NCBI RefSeq assembly: GCF_026870155.1
Contig: NZ_CP113975.1
Span: 2,232,001 to 2,296,000, forward strand
Reading direction: 5' to 3'
Length of the DNA stretch: 64,000 nucleotides
Source: Flavobacterium marginilacus
Lineage (GTDB): Bacteria > Bacteroidota > Bacteroidia > Flavobacteriales > Flavobacteriaceae
Notes under the pieces: generated by a model
Database searches by the model: none
What the model was told of the DNA's origin: nothing
What the model saw: only the letters and a program-made list of their open reading frames with translations
In this document: positions 45,693-53,082 of the stretch, piece after piece
Numbering within the stretch: the stretch's first letter is position 1
How the letters are laid out: the number at the start of each line of letters is the position of its first letter
Position numbers and translations under genes: made by a program

Positions 45693-46652
45693 ATGAAAAG
45701 ATTTATAGGAGTTTTATGTTGTGCAATTGCTTTTTCAGCCTGTGATGATGGAGATTTAGTAGTTGATACAATTAATTTTGATGAAATAACAACAAGTACC
45801 TGTGCAGAGAATAATTTGCTTTTTAAACTCAAAGGAGCAGAATCTCTGATTTTAAATATTCCCGCAGAAACTTTTAAAGAAGAAGCAACAGAAAAAGATA
45901 CCCCAATTAAATTAGATGTCAATTCGACAAACCAAGTGGTGTATAGTTTTTATGACGGTAAAGTTGCTGATGGAAATGTATGTGATTTAATTCGTCCCTC
46001 AACTCCGAATATAAAAACACAATGGGATGCTTCCTCTGGTGTTATTCAAATTACAACAGAAGCTGTAAAAACATCAAATGTTGCGGATAATAGTTCAAAA
46101 ATAACAGGTTATAAGCATAATATTGTTTTTAAAAATATCACTTTTGCCAAAGGAGATGGTACCACTCAGTTTTATGAAAGCTTTATTTTTGGAGATTATT
46201 TGAAAACGATAACTCCGCTGCCATTAGCTTTTGATAAAAAATTATCTCTTTGTGATAACTATTTGGTTTATGAATTTTATGCGAGTGAATCGTTAACGCT
46301 AAAAATTGATCCAAAGTTAATTATTAACGAAGTTACCCCTATAGATAAGCCAAGAACAGGAACTATAGGATTAGTTAATGATAAATTAGTTAATAATAAA
46401 TTGGTTTACCGTATGTTTAACAGTATTGTGTCTTCCAATTATTTTTGTGGTTCAACAGATCCAACTGTACCAACAGTTAAAGAAGAATGGTTAGGAAAAG
46501 AAGGTACTATTGAAGTTACTACTACTACAGCTGGTCCAAATATATTTAAACATACAATTGTCCTGAAAGGCGTAACCCTTGAAAAAGGGAATAGTAATTT
46601 CCAATTGGGTGATAACTACAAATATGGAGACTTGGAAACTATTAAACCATAA
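45693..46652 (+). CDS. Hypothetical lipoprotein with internal duplication
   Basis: Starting at ATG 45693, this 319-residue protein has a lipoprotein signal (MKRFIGVLCCAIAFSACDDG, Cys at 17). The body is two similar repeats of about 130 residues. Each has an early Cys (TSTCAENNLLFKL; SLCDNYLVYEF), a later Cys (VCDLIRPSTPNIKTQW; FCGSTDPTVPTVKEEW) and a closing segment (HNIVFKNITFAKGDG; HTIVLKGVTLEKGN). It looks like a surface or periplasmic binding lipoprotein with duplicated beta domains and one disulfide each. I do not know a family name. A strong terminator follows. Confidence 0.75.
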   Translation: MKRFIGVLCCAIAFSACDDGDLVVDTINFDEITTSTCAENNLLFKLKGAESLILNIPAETFKEEATEKDTPIKLDVNSTNQVVYSFYDGKVADGNVCDLIRPSTPNIKTQWDASSGVIQITTEAVKTSNVADNSSKITGYKHNIVFKNITFAKGDGTTQFYESFIFGDYLKTITPLPLAFDKKLSLCDNYLVYEFYASESLTLKIDPKLIINEVTPIDKPRTGTIGLVNDKLVNNKLVYRMFNSIVSSNYFCGSTDPTVPTVKEEWLGKEGTIEVTTTTAGPNIFKHTIVLKGVTLEKGNSNFQLGDNYKYGDLETIKP

Positions 46653-46671
46653 GTGAAAATATAATTTATAA

Positions 46672-46708
46672 AAAAACGTCAATGCTAAGAAAGTATTGAC
46701 GTTTTTTT
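46672..46708. terminator. Bidirectional terminator between lipoprotein and Smr genes
   Basis: AAAAACGTCAAT at 46672-46683 pairs with ATTGACGTTTTT at 46695-46706, with A and T runs on both sides. It separates the plus-strand lipoprotein from the minus-strand Smr gene. Confidence 0.85.
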
Positions 46709-46729
46709 ATGGGATAAAATAAGATCAGT

Positions 46730-47278
46730 TTATTTGTTTTGTTTAAAATAAACTTCGGTAGCTCCCTGACCGTATTTTTGATAATTGGCATCCTGAAAAA
46801 CGATATTATCATAACGGCCTAAAAGGAAATCTAATTCGGCTTTGAGGATACCTTCGCCTACGCCGTGTATGAAAACAATTTTCGGTATGCGGTTGCGAAT
46901 GGCGAATTCAATATGACGCTGGGCAGTTTCTGCTTGTAAAGTCAAAATATCATAATTGGACATACCGCGTTTATTAGGAACCAGTTTTTCGATATGCAGA
47001 TCAAATTCCGGGACAGGCAGTTCGTTTTTGTCTTTTTTCTCTTTTACAAAACTGCGCGGTTTCGGTATTTCCTTTTCCTTCTTGATTTCATTAATGTTAA
47101 TGCCTTTGATGCCTTCCATAAGATTGGCAGATTCACCAATTTTGATAAGCTCGCCGGCATTGTAATTCATTACAAAACCATCTGTAGTTTCGATAGTTAC
47201 TACACCGTCTTTTACTGATAGCACCACGCCGTCAACAGCATCATCCAGCACTGAAACTTTATCTCCTTTATTGAACAT
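46730..47278 (-). CDS. Smr-domain protein
   Basis: This 182-residue protein has an N-terminal beta-rich region (FNKGDKVSVLDDAVDGVVLSV) of a KOW/SH3-like type and a C-terminal Smr domain with IVFIHGVGEGILKAELDFLL, the HGxG-type motif. Smr domains, as in MutS2, act as endonucleases or bind branched DNA or RNA. Stand-alone versions with this N-terminus are common in Bacteroidota. The 5' end overlaps the preceding small membrane gene by 11 bp. Confidence 0.85.
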   Translation of the reverse strand: MFNKGDKVSVLDDAVDGVVLSVKDGVVTIETTDGFVMNYNAGELIKIGESANLMEGIKGININEIKKEKEIPKPRSFVKEKKDKNELPVPEFDLHIEKLVPNKRGMSNYDILTLQAETAQRHIEFAIRNRIPKIVFIHGVGEGILKAELDFLLGRYDNIVFQDANYQKYGQGATEVYFKQNK

Positions 47279-47474
47279 CGTCTTCGTTATTATCTTGGTT
47301 TTTACTTGGAGTTTTGCTGCTTAAACGCATCATTCCCATCATAAAAATGACAATAGCAATCACCATTACATATATATTTTTATCAGTACTTGTCTGCTCG
47401 TAGAGCGCAGTACCAATTGCGAAAGCCATTATCAGAATTACAAATTTTTTCATCATTTCATTTTCAGGCTTCAA
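47268..47474 (-). CDS. Small membrane protein upstream of Smr gene
   Basis: This frame of 68 residues (or 62 from the internal ATG at 47456, MKKFVILIMAFAIGTALY) has two hydrophobic helices and a charged end (SKTPSKNQDNNEDD). It overlaps the Smr gene by 11 bp, which fits a coupled pair. No family is recognised. A small membrane protein is a reasonable reading; it is less certain than the neighbours. Confidence 0.55.
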   Translation of the reverse strand: MKPENEMMKKFVILIMAFAIGTALYEQTSTDKNIYVMVIAIVIFMMGMMRLSSKTPSKNQDNNEDDVQ

Positions 47475-47588
47475 AAATACTAAACTTTAGGAGAGTATTG
47501 TTTAAAGCTGCTGAGATTTTCAAAATTCACTTTTATGACTTATTATTTTTAATTATTTCTTTTGGTCTGCAAATGTTCTTAGTGCCGA

Positions 47589-47673
47589 TAAATCCTAGCC
47601 CTGATAGAAGTGAAAATCCTTTTGTGCCGGTGTTCGGCACAAAAGATTGCAGCGGATAGCAGGATTAAGCTCC
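47589..47673. repeat. REP-like palindromic element with terminator-type hairpin
   Basis: AATCCTAGCCCTGATAGAAG at 47591-47610 and CAGCGGATAGCAGGATT at 47650-47666 form outer, interrupted arms. The core CTTTTGTGCCG (47619-47629) pairs with CGGCACAAAAG (47635-47645). I recognise the phrases CCTAGCCCTGATAGAAG and GCAGCGGATAGCAGGA as a repeat frequent between genes in Flavobacteriaceae. It lies between the CreD gene and the small membrane gene and may work as a terminator. Confidence 0.7.
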
Positions 47674-47685
47674 TAATTAACTGTT

Positions 47686-49044
47686 TTATTTATTCCAGTC
47701 AATTTTTCTGGAAAAATACATTATAGCTGCCAATATGGAGAATAGACCAATGCTTCCTACCAGTAAAGCGTAATTTTCTAATTGAATAATGACATAAATA
47801 AAGGAGTATAACCCAGTGAGAGAAGCGGCGATGAACAGCGGAAATTTGCTTCCTTTCAGAATCGAAACCGAGTACAATGCAATGAGCGTAATGACTGCGA
47901 CGGCCGCAATCAGATAGGCTTTTGTGAAGCTGCTGTGTTCAGTAATAGAAATAAGCAGGGTGTAAAATAAAATAAGCGCCAGACCTATCATAGAATATTG
48001 GAAAATATGAATTTTGATTTTGCTTATCGACTGGATTAGGAAGAAAATCAAGAATGTCAAGCCTATTACCAGAAAACCATATTTGGCTGCTCTTTCGTTC
48101 TGCTGGTATTGATTCACCGGAATTACAAAATCGACTCCAAAAGCATAGGTTCCTAAATCGGGCAGATTTTCGAAGAACTGCTGTGAAAATGCTCTGTTGA
48201 TATGCAGGATTTTCCAGCTGGCAGAAAACCCGCTGGCATCGATTGTTTTTGTTTTATCATCTGGAAGAAAATTACCTGTAAAACTTGGCGATCCCCAGTT
48301 GGACAGCATGCTCAGCTGTGTGGTTTTTCCAATAGGAACCATTTTTATCTGCTTGCTTCCGTTGTAAGTGATGTCAAAACCAAAACTTGTTTTGGCTGTT
48401 TTCAGAATGCTTTTCAGATCTATAAAACCAGTTTCTAGAGCTTGCGTAGTATCATTTAGATTTGTGCTGTAAACAGGTTCAAAAGTAAATTTGGTGCCGC
48501 CAAAATTGATTTTCACTTCGTCTTTGATGCTTTTTAAATTGGTAGTTTTGATTAAAATAGTGGCTTTGTTCCATTGGATAACTTCAGCAGGAATATTTTT
48601 ACTGCTAAAATCGGGCTGAATGTAATAGCCTTCAAAATTCATTTTGGAACTGTATACAACCGATTCATAATTGTTTCGGTTAAGGACTTTGGTGACTACA
48701 TTGGATTTGGCTTTTAAATCTTCTGGGAAGAAATAAGCGTATCTGGTGATTGCTTTTCGCTGTTTTAAAGTTTCATTTGTTTTTTGATTGATTGATAAAG
48801 TTTCGTCAAATGTGGTGTACGGAACTTTTAGTATTGGTCCGTAGAAGTAAACACTTTCTCCCCATTTGTCATTGATTTCAGTGATAACTTCTTCCTGACG
48901 ATAAGAACGTTCGATTATCAGGCTTTTGACAAATTCCAGCGGAATGAGCAATACTAAAGTAAGTATACCAATCATAATCATTTTGGCGGTGTTAGATTGA
49001 AAAAAAGGGGTTGGTGCGGGGTTTTGATTTTCTGTTGTTTCCAT
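47686..49044 (-). CDS. creD: CreD-like inner membrane protein
   Basis: This 452-residue protein has one N-terminal membrane helix (residues 19-34), a large periplasmic domain (about 35-300) and six C-terminal helices. The segments AYFFPEDLKAKSNV and QQFFENLPDLGTYAFGVDFVIPVNQYQ match the CreD family (cell envelope integrity). CreD is known from the CreBC regulon of enterobacteria and confers colicin-related phenotypes; here no CreBC is near. It is the last gene of a minus-strand run with two small membrane proteins, DUF1361 and Coq4-like genes. Confidence 0.88.
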   Translation of the reverse strand: METTENQNPAPTPFFQSNTAKMIMIGILTLVLLIPLEFVKSLIIERSYRQEEVITEINDKWGESVYFYGPILKVPYTTFDETLSINQKTNETLKQRKAITRYAYFFPEDLKAKSNVVTKVLNRNNYESVVYSSKMNFEGYYIQPDFSSKNIPAEVIQWNKATILIKTTNLKSIKDEVKINFGGTKFTFEPVYSTNLNDTTQALETGFIDLKSILKTAKTSFGFDITYNGSKQIKMVPIGKTTQLSMLSNWGSPSFTGNFLPDDKTKTIDASGFSASWKILHINRAFSQQFFENLPDLGTYAFGVDFVIPVNQYQQNERAAKYGFLVIGLTFLIFFLIQSISKIKIHIFQYSMIGLALILFYTLLISITEHSSFTKAYLIAAVAVITLIALYSVSILKGSKFPLFIAASLTGLYSFIYVIIQLENYALLVGSIGLFSILAAIMYFSRKIDWNK

Positions 49045-49065
49045 GTTTTTTGGGTTTAGTAATGA

Positions 49066-49371
49066 TTAAAAAATAAAATTGTAATAGAGTATGCTTATTG
49101 GAATGTTACATAATAGAATGATTAGTTTTAATGCTAATTTTTTTCTTTCATCCGGTAAAATAATACAGAGAAAAACAAGATATAAGAACATAATAGAATT
49201 TATAATTATTGAAAAAAGCACATAATACCAGCCTATTATTAAAATCATTTTTCCATGAGCATCGGACTTAAATAATAGCAGCAATAAGGTTCCTATGAGA
49301 AATGATCCAATAGCCAGTTCATTGGAAAATGCCCATCTGTAATAGGATTTTATAAGGTTTGGTCTTTGCAT
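49066..49371 (-). CDS. Small three/four-helix membrane protein (duplicate A)
   Basis: This 101-residue protein is almost wholly hydrophobic with about three helices. It is similar to the next gene on the right: both have ELAxGxFxIGTLL near the start and a conserved RK-x3-LKxxILLxNIPI end. They are a tandem duplication inside the CreD cluster. I do not know a family name. It lies 21 bp before the CreD gene. Confidence 0.65.
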   Translation of the reverse strand: MQRPNLIKSYYRWAFSNELAIGSFLIGTLLLLLFKSDAHGKMILIIGWYYVLFSIIINSIMFLYLVFLCIILPDERKKLALKLIILLCNIPISILYYNFIF

Positions 49372-49394
49372 GTTCTTGTTTTTAGGATTAAAAA

Positions 49395-49715
49395 TTATAA
49401 TAGTCCAAATGAATCAGCAATGATGTAATACAAGAAAACTATTGGAATGTTACTCAATAAAATCGCAATTTTCAGTCCTATGTATTTTCTCTGCTGCGGC
49501 ATCATGTAAAAATGATAGAGCAGGTGGGTGAGCATTATAATATTGAGAATAGCAGTCAGCATAAAGAATACAAAACCAATTAGCAGTATGAATGTATTGT
49601 CAGCAAGGGTTAGAAAAAGTATAAATAAAAGTGTTCCGATTGTAAAACAGCCAAGTGCGAGTTCGGTAGAAGTTCTGCCATCAAAAGGTTCTTTCTGGGT
49701 TAAAGTAGTTTCCAT
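49395..49715 (-). CDS. Small three/four-helix membrane protein (duplicate B)
   Basis: This 106-residue membrane protein matches the neighbouring 101-residue one: STELALGCFTIGTLLFILFL and RKYIGLKIAILLSNIPIVFLYY. It is 23 bp upstream of its relative and 6 bp downstream of the DUF1361 gene. The function is unknown; the pair may form a heteromeric membrane component linked to CreD or DUF1361. Confidence 0.65.
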   Translation of the reverse strand: METTLTQKEPFDGRTSTELALGCFTIGTLLFILFLTLADNTFILLIGFVFFMLTAILNIIMLTHLLYHFYMMPQQRKYIGLKIAILLSNIPIVFLYYIIADSFGLL

Positions 49716-49721
49716 AATTTG

Positions 49722-50378
49722 TTAGTGGTTTATAGCTGAATAGATTTTTCTCAAAGAGTAGAATAAATAGATGTAGACTCCAAAATAAAAGGAGAACAGT
49801 AATGCATGTACAGATAATAATGAGGCTAGCGTATCCTGAAATAATTTTATAGGACTGCTCAAAATGTCCCAGCTGTTGTACCGCAGTATTCTTCCGAGAT
49901 AAATTCCAATGCCGCATAAAAAACAGATGACAGGCGTTAATAAATTGATAATTAAAGAAGAAGTATAAGTTTTTATGATGTTTTCGAACTCTATCAGTGA
50001 AATAATGCCCAGCGTAAATCCAATCAGGGCATATGAGCTTATGACAACCAAATCGAACCAGAACAAATGGTTTTCAGATTGTGACAGGTGAATCAGATCG
50101 GTAAGAATGTAAAACGAATTTGGCAGAAAAAGGAGCCAGAGAAATAGCAGTGTAAATGTCTTAATTCTGCTTTTCTGAAAACTAATCTGGGTTTTCAGAC
50201 AGCTGATGAAAAGATAGGGAATGAAGGCCAGAAACAGATTCCAAACTAAAAAAAAGAGATAAACTGTATTGGTCAATTTGGCGCGAACAACGAGTAAAAT
50301 CAAGCAGTAAGCAGTAAATAAGAATAAAACGCTGTTGATTTTTCGGTTGCTGTTGAATAGGTTGATGATGAGCTTCAT
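49722..50378 (-). CDS. DUF1361 membrane protein
   Basis: This 218-residue protein has six membrane helices and the DUF1361 pattern, LFFLVWNLFLAFIPYLF and LWLLFLPNSFYILTDLIHL. DUF1361 proteins are common in Bacteroidota and Firmicutes; the function is unknown. It starts 3 bp after the Coq4-like gene stop and precedes the small membrane protein pair, so it is part of the CreD operon. Confidence 0.88.
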   Translation of the reverse strand: MKLIINLFNSNRKINSVLFLFTAYCLILLVVRAKLTNTVYLFFLVWNLFLAFIPYLFISCLKTQISFQKSRIKTFTLLFLWLLFLPNSFYILTDLIHLSQSENHLFWFDLVVISSYALIGFTLGIISLIEFENIIKTYTSSLIINLLTPVICFLCGIGIYLGRILRYNSWDILSSPIKLFQDTLASLLSVHALLFSFYFGVYIYLFYSLRKIYSAINH

Positions 50379-50381
50379 AAT

Positions 50382-50834
50382 TTAAATGTTAAAGGTTTGC
50401 TGAATAGTTTTAATTGGAATCAGGAGCATTTTTGAAAAATCCAAAGAGTAGAAGTGATGTGCTGTTTTACCTTTATGAAATTCCTTGAAAAAATATTTAA
50501 TATGCATAGGGTAGAAGAGTGTGCCGACAGTTATGACTATATACAAATACAGGCTTTTTTTACCATTACCCATTAGATAATACTGCATTCCGATTTCTTC
50601 CCGCACACTTACGCCAGTGCTGGTGAGTACATGAATGATATCATGATCTTCTAGTTTGGGCTGGATCTCAAAATTGTTTTTCTGTAAAAACTGGCCTAGA
50701 TGAAAACCTAATGTTTCCTCAGGATATGTACGTAGATCTTGTTTGTGAATCTTCCAGGCAGTTTTGTTTTTGAAGAATCGCTGATATGGTTTTTTACTCC
50801 ATTCGTACATTTTTTCGATGAATTTGTCTTTCAT
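50382..50834 (-). CDS. Coq4-like protein
   Basis: This 150-residue protein contains the HDIIHVLTSTGVSVREEIGMQYYLMGNG region, which matches the Coq4 family (metal-binding HDxxH). Coq4 in eukaryotes organises ubiquinone biosynthesis. Flavobacteria use menaquinone, so the bacterial protein probably binds another lipid or quinone. It is the first gene of the downstream part of the membrane cluster, preceded by a palindrome ACTTTGAATTTCAAAGT at 50852-50868 just 18 bp before the ATG. This suggests control by the winged-helix regulator at 50888. Confidence 0.82.
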   Translation of the reverse strand: MKDKFIEKMYEWSKKPYQRFFKNKTAWKIHKQDLRTYPEETLGFHLGQFLQKNNFEIQPKLEDHDIIHVLTSTGVSVREEIGMQYYLMGNGKKSLYLYIVITVGTLFYPMHIKYFFKEFHKGKTAHHFYSLDFSKMLLIPIKTIQQTFNI

Positions 50835-50851
50835 TTTTATTAATTAAAAGT

Positions 50852-50868
50852 ACTTTGAATTTCAAAGT
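50852..50868. promoter_or_regulatory. Palindromic operator before Coq4-like gene
   Basis: ACTTTGAATTTCAAAGT is a perfect 17-bp palindrome (8-bp arms around T), with an AAAGT half site directly before it. The same AAAGT-ACTTTG-N5-CAAAGT layout is at 52512-52533. It sits between the regulator gene and the gene it probably controls. Confidence 0.65.
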
Positions 50869-50887
50869 TTAAGGTTAAAAAAAAGAG

Positions 50888-51184
50888 TTAGCGTTTCTGT
50901 ATTAATTTTTCCAGGGCGCTGATATGATCTTGAAATGCTTTTCGCCCCTCTTTGGTTGCTCTATAGCTGGTATTTGGTTTTTTACCGATGAATTGTTTCT
51001 CAATGGCAATGTAATTTTCTTGTTCTAGTGCTTTGGTATGGCTCGCTAAGTTACCATCGGTTACGCCCAATAATTCTTTCAAAGTACTAAAATCGGCCGA
51101 TTCATTGACCATCAGAATAGACATGATGCCTAGTCTGATGCGATGGTCAAAAGCTTTATTGATATTTTGAATAATATTTTTCAA
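50888..51184 (-). CDS. Winged-helix transcriptional regulator
   Basis: This 98-residue protein is a compact winged-helix DNA-binding protein: IRLGIMSILMVNESADFSTLKELLGVTDGNLASHTKALEQENYIAIEKQF and the wing KKPNTSYRATKEGRKAF. It resembles ArsR/MarR-like single-domain regulators frequently found with CreD genes in Bacteroidota. It lies 4 bp after the YiiX-like gene and just before the Coq4-like operon. Two identical-type palindromes before the gene groups on each side are the most likely binding sites. Confidence 0.85.
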   Translation of the reverse strand: MKNIIQNINKAFDHRIRLGIMSILMVNESADFSTLKELLGVTDGNLASHTKALEQENYIAIEKQFIGKKPNTSYRATKEGRKAFQDHISALEKLIQKR

Positions 51185-51187
51185 ATC

Positions 51188-51865
51188 TTAGTAAGTGTCT
51201 ATTATTGTGGTTACTATTTTGGATTGTTCCAAGTCTGACGGTGCGACAACATTTTCTTCAAGCGGAATTTTAGTTCCATATCTTTCGGACAGTATTGTCT
51301 GAGCACGGCTGTCTTTCAGGTTAAAATCTTTCAGTTTCTGCAATGGACATAATTCAATTCCAGCTCCGTTTTTGTAAATTTTCCAAATTAATTCAGAGCA
51401 GTATATTTTATCATCAGACCATTCAAAATACAAATCATAGTCTTTGTTATTTAGTGTTTCTCCATAGGCTTTCATCTTTTGCAGTGTCTCCGCATTGAGT
51501 AGCACTGATGCATTTTTTAAGCGGGTTACCACAAAATGATTATCTTTACCATGTGTTATCCAAGTTTCCAGCGGTGTATATTTTACAGGCTGTACAGCTT
51601 CCAATACATATTTTTTTCCTTTTTCAATAAAAATAATACCGCAGTGAGAGAACTTAGAATTAGTTGCAATTCGAACCGCTTCGCACTGTTTGGATTGTGA
51701 AGTCTGAAAAATCATATCGCCGTCCTGAATTTTATTTAAAATAATATCATGACGCAGGCCAAAAAGAATATTACCAAACATAGAATTGGCAATAAACAAA
51801 GCACAGCCAAAACTCATCAGAAAGGTAATAACCGCAAAAAGATACTTTGTTTTTTTCATTGTCAT
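51188..51865 (-). CDS. YiiX-like NlpC/P60-type cysteine hydrolase
   Basis: This 225-residue protein has an N-terminal hydrophobic anchor (YLFAVITFLMSFGCALFIANSMF) and a YiiX/YebB-like permuted NlpC/P60 domain: IQDGDMIFQTSQSKQCEAVRIATNSKFSHCGIIF gives the His, and DDKIYCSELIWKIYKNGAG gives the catalytic Cys. It may cleave peptidoglycan peptides or lipid-linked amides. It lies between the membrane protein at 51902 and the winged-helix regulator, on one transcript. Confidence 0.82.
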   Translation of the reverse strand: MTMKKTKYLFAVITFLMSFGCALFIANSMFGNILFGLRHDIILNKIQDGDMIFQTSQSKQCEAVRIATNSKFSHCGIIFIEKGKKYVLEAVQPVKYTPLETWITHGKDNHFVVTRLKNASVLLNAETLQKMKAYGETLNNKDYDLYFEWSDDKIYCSELIWKIYKNGAGIELCPLQKLKDFNLKDSRAQTILSERYGTKIPLEENVVAPSDLEQSKIVTTIIDTY

Positions 51866-51901
51866 TTCTATGGATTTTTATTTGGTTAAATTTAAGCCTT
51901 T

Positions 51902-52507
51902 TTAATTTCGGTCGTACTTAAAGTGCATCATGCTTCCATAAATAATATGGCATACTCCAAACCCTAATGCCCAAAATTCCAATGCATATCCCGAAAATTC
52001 GGTTGCCAAAAGTCCCAGGATTATAATGGTAATACCAAGATAACGAACATCTCTTAAAGTATATTTACTTGCATTTACACAGGCTAGTCCATAAAAAATA
52101 AGAGTTACAGGAGCTATTAAACCGTAGCTTCCGTTCCGCAGTAATAAGAGTCCAAAAATCCCTCCGGTAACCAGCGGAATCAAAAAGTTTGTCAGCATTC
52201 TTTTGGATGAAGAATTCCATACGGTTTCACCGCCTTTTTTTGCTTTATTTATAGTAAGCAGCAGTGCTGTTCCAACAGACAAAAATAAAACGATGAAAGC
52301 GGTCAGCAGTATCAGTTTAAATGTATTGCTTTCCAATGTAATGACACTGCTGTCGTTATTCTGGATTAATTCGTGACCAATATAGGCGCCTATCAAAGCG
52401 TATACACCAGCTAAAATTCCTGACAAACCACTCAAAGAGATAAATTGTGTGGATTTGTTCATCATATTTTTGATGTCACTGATGTCTTGTAAATATTTTT
52501 CTTCCAT
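51902..52507 (-). CDS. Integral membrane protein of unknown function
   Basis: Starting at ATG 52505-52507 (MEEKYLQDISDIKNMMNKS), this 201-residue protein has about six hydrophobic helices and a short N-terminal amphipathic part. The frame extends upstream to 52630, but that part is low-complexity and crosses the palindromic operator, so the shorter start is chosen. Similar proteins are frequent beside winged-helix regulators in Flavobacterium; the function is unknown. It is the first gene of the run with YiiX and the regulator. Confidence 0.75.
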   Translation of the reverse strand: MEEKYLQDISDIKNMMNKSTQFISLSGLSGILAGVYALIGAYIGHELIQNNDSSVITLESNTFKLILLTAFIVLFLSVGTALLLTINKAKKGGETVWNSSSKRMLTNFLIPLVTGGIFGLLLLRNGSYGLIAPVTLIFYGLACVNASKYTLRDVRYLGITIIILGLLATEFSGYALEFWALGFGVCHIIYGSMMHFKYDRN

Positions 52508-52511
52508 TTTT

Positions 52512-52533
52512 AAAGTACTTTGAAAAACAAAGT
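52512..52533. promoter_or_regulatory. Palindromic operator before membrane protein gene
   Basis: ACTTTGAAAAACAAAGT at 52517-52533 (6-bp arms, 5-bp centre), preceded by AAAGT at 52512-52516. It has the same layout as the site at 50852-50868 and is directly before the start codon at 52507. Confidence 0.65.
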
Positions 52534-52582
52534 TAATTATAATATTTGAGAAATTGAATATTTTTTTTATTAATTTTAATAT

Positions 52583-52933
52583 ATGAAGATAACCGATGAA
52601 TATATCTACCGGCAGCCCGAAAAGTATCAAGTGATATTACTGCATTTAATCAGTGTTTTCGAGCAGGAAATTCCTGAACTCAAACTGCTTTTTAAATGGG
52701 GGATACCTTATTTCTATTATAATAAAAAGCCATTTTGTTATTTGGCTCCCAATCACAGAAAAGGTTTTGTAGACGCTGGTTTTTCTAGAGGCTTCCAATT
52801 AAAAGGCAATCAGGAAAGTCTAGTTGGCGAGAAACGGAATACCGTTAAGTCTCTTAGATATTATGACTTAGAAACGATAGATAATGCAGTCCTGATTGAA
52901 GTGATTCGGGAAGCTGTGTTATTATATGCCTAA
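52583..52933 (+). CDS. DUF1801 family protein
   Basis: This 116-residue protein matches the DUF1801/YdhG-like fold: MKITDEYIYRQPEKYQVILL, ELKLLFKWGIPYFYYNKKPFCYLAP and RSLRYYDLETID-like segment near the end. The role is unknown; some members bind small molecules. The gene is divergent from the membrane cluster, with the palindromic operator between them, so it could share the same regulation. An inverted interspersed repeat follows its stop codon. Confidence 0.8.
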   Translation: MKITDEYIYRQPEKYQVILLHLISVFEQEIPELKLLFKWGIPYFYYNKKPFCYLAPNHRKGFVDAGFSRGFQLKGNQESLVGEKRNTVKSLRYYDLETIDNAVLIEVIREAVLLYA

Positions 52934-52942
52934 ATAAATCAT

Positions 52943-53078
52943 TTATTGGTCTCAAACAGAGTTTAAAACTATGCACTTTCAGTGTATCTCGCTTTAGCTT
53001 CTAAAAAAGTTTTTGCCACAGATTCACAGATTTTAAAATCATTTTTTATCTGTAATCTGTGGCAAAATTTCATCAATT
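52943..53078 (+). repeat. Interspersed repeat copy 1 (inverted copy at 60961-61102)
   Basis: About 136 bp from TTATTGGTCTCAAA to AAATTTCATCAATT match, in reverse orientation, the region 60961-61102, with only scattered differences. Inside, TTTTGCCACAGATT-C-ACAGAT (53011-53031) pairs with ATCTGTAATCTGTGGCAAAA (53048-53067), a strong hairpin. It lies between convergent genes and has no coding frame. It may be a small non-autonomous repeat that also serves as a terminator. Confidence 0.85.
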
Positions 53079-53082
53079 AGAA

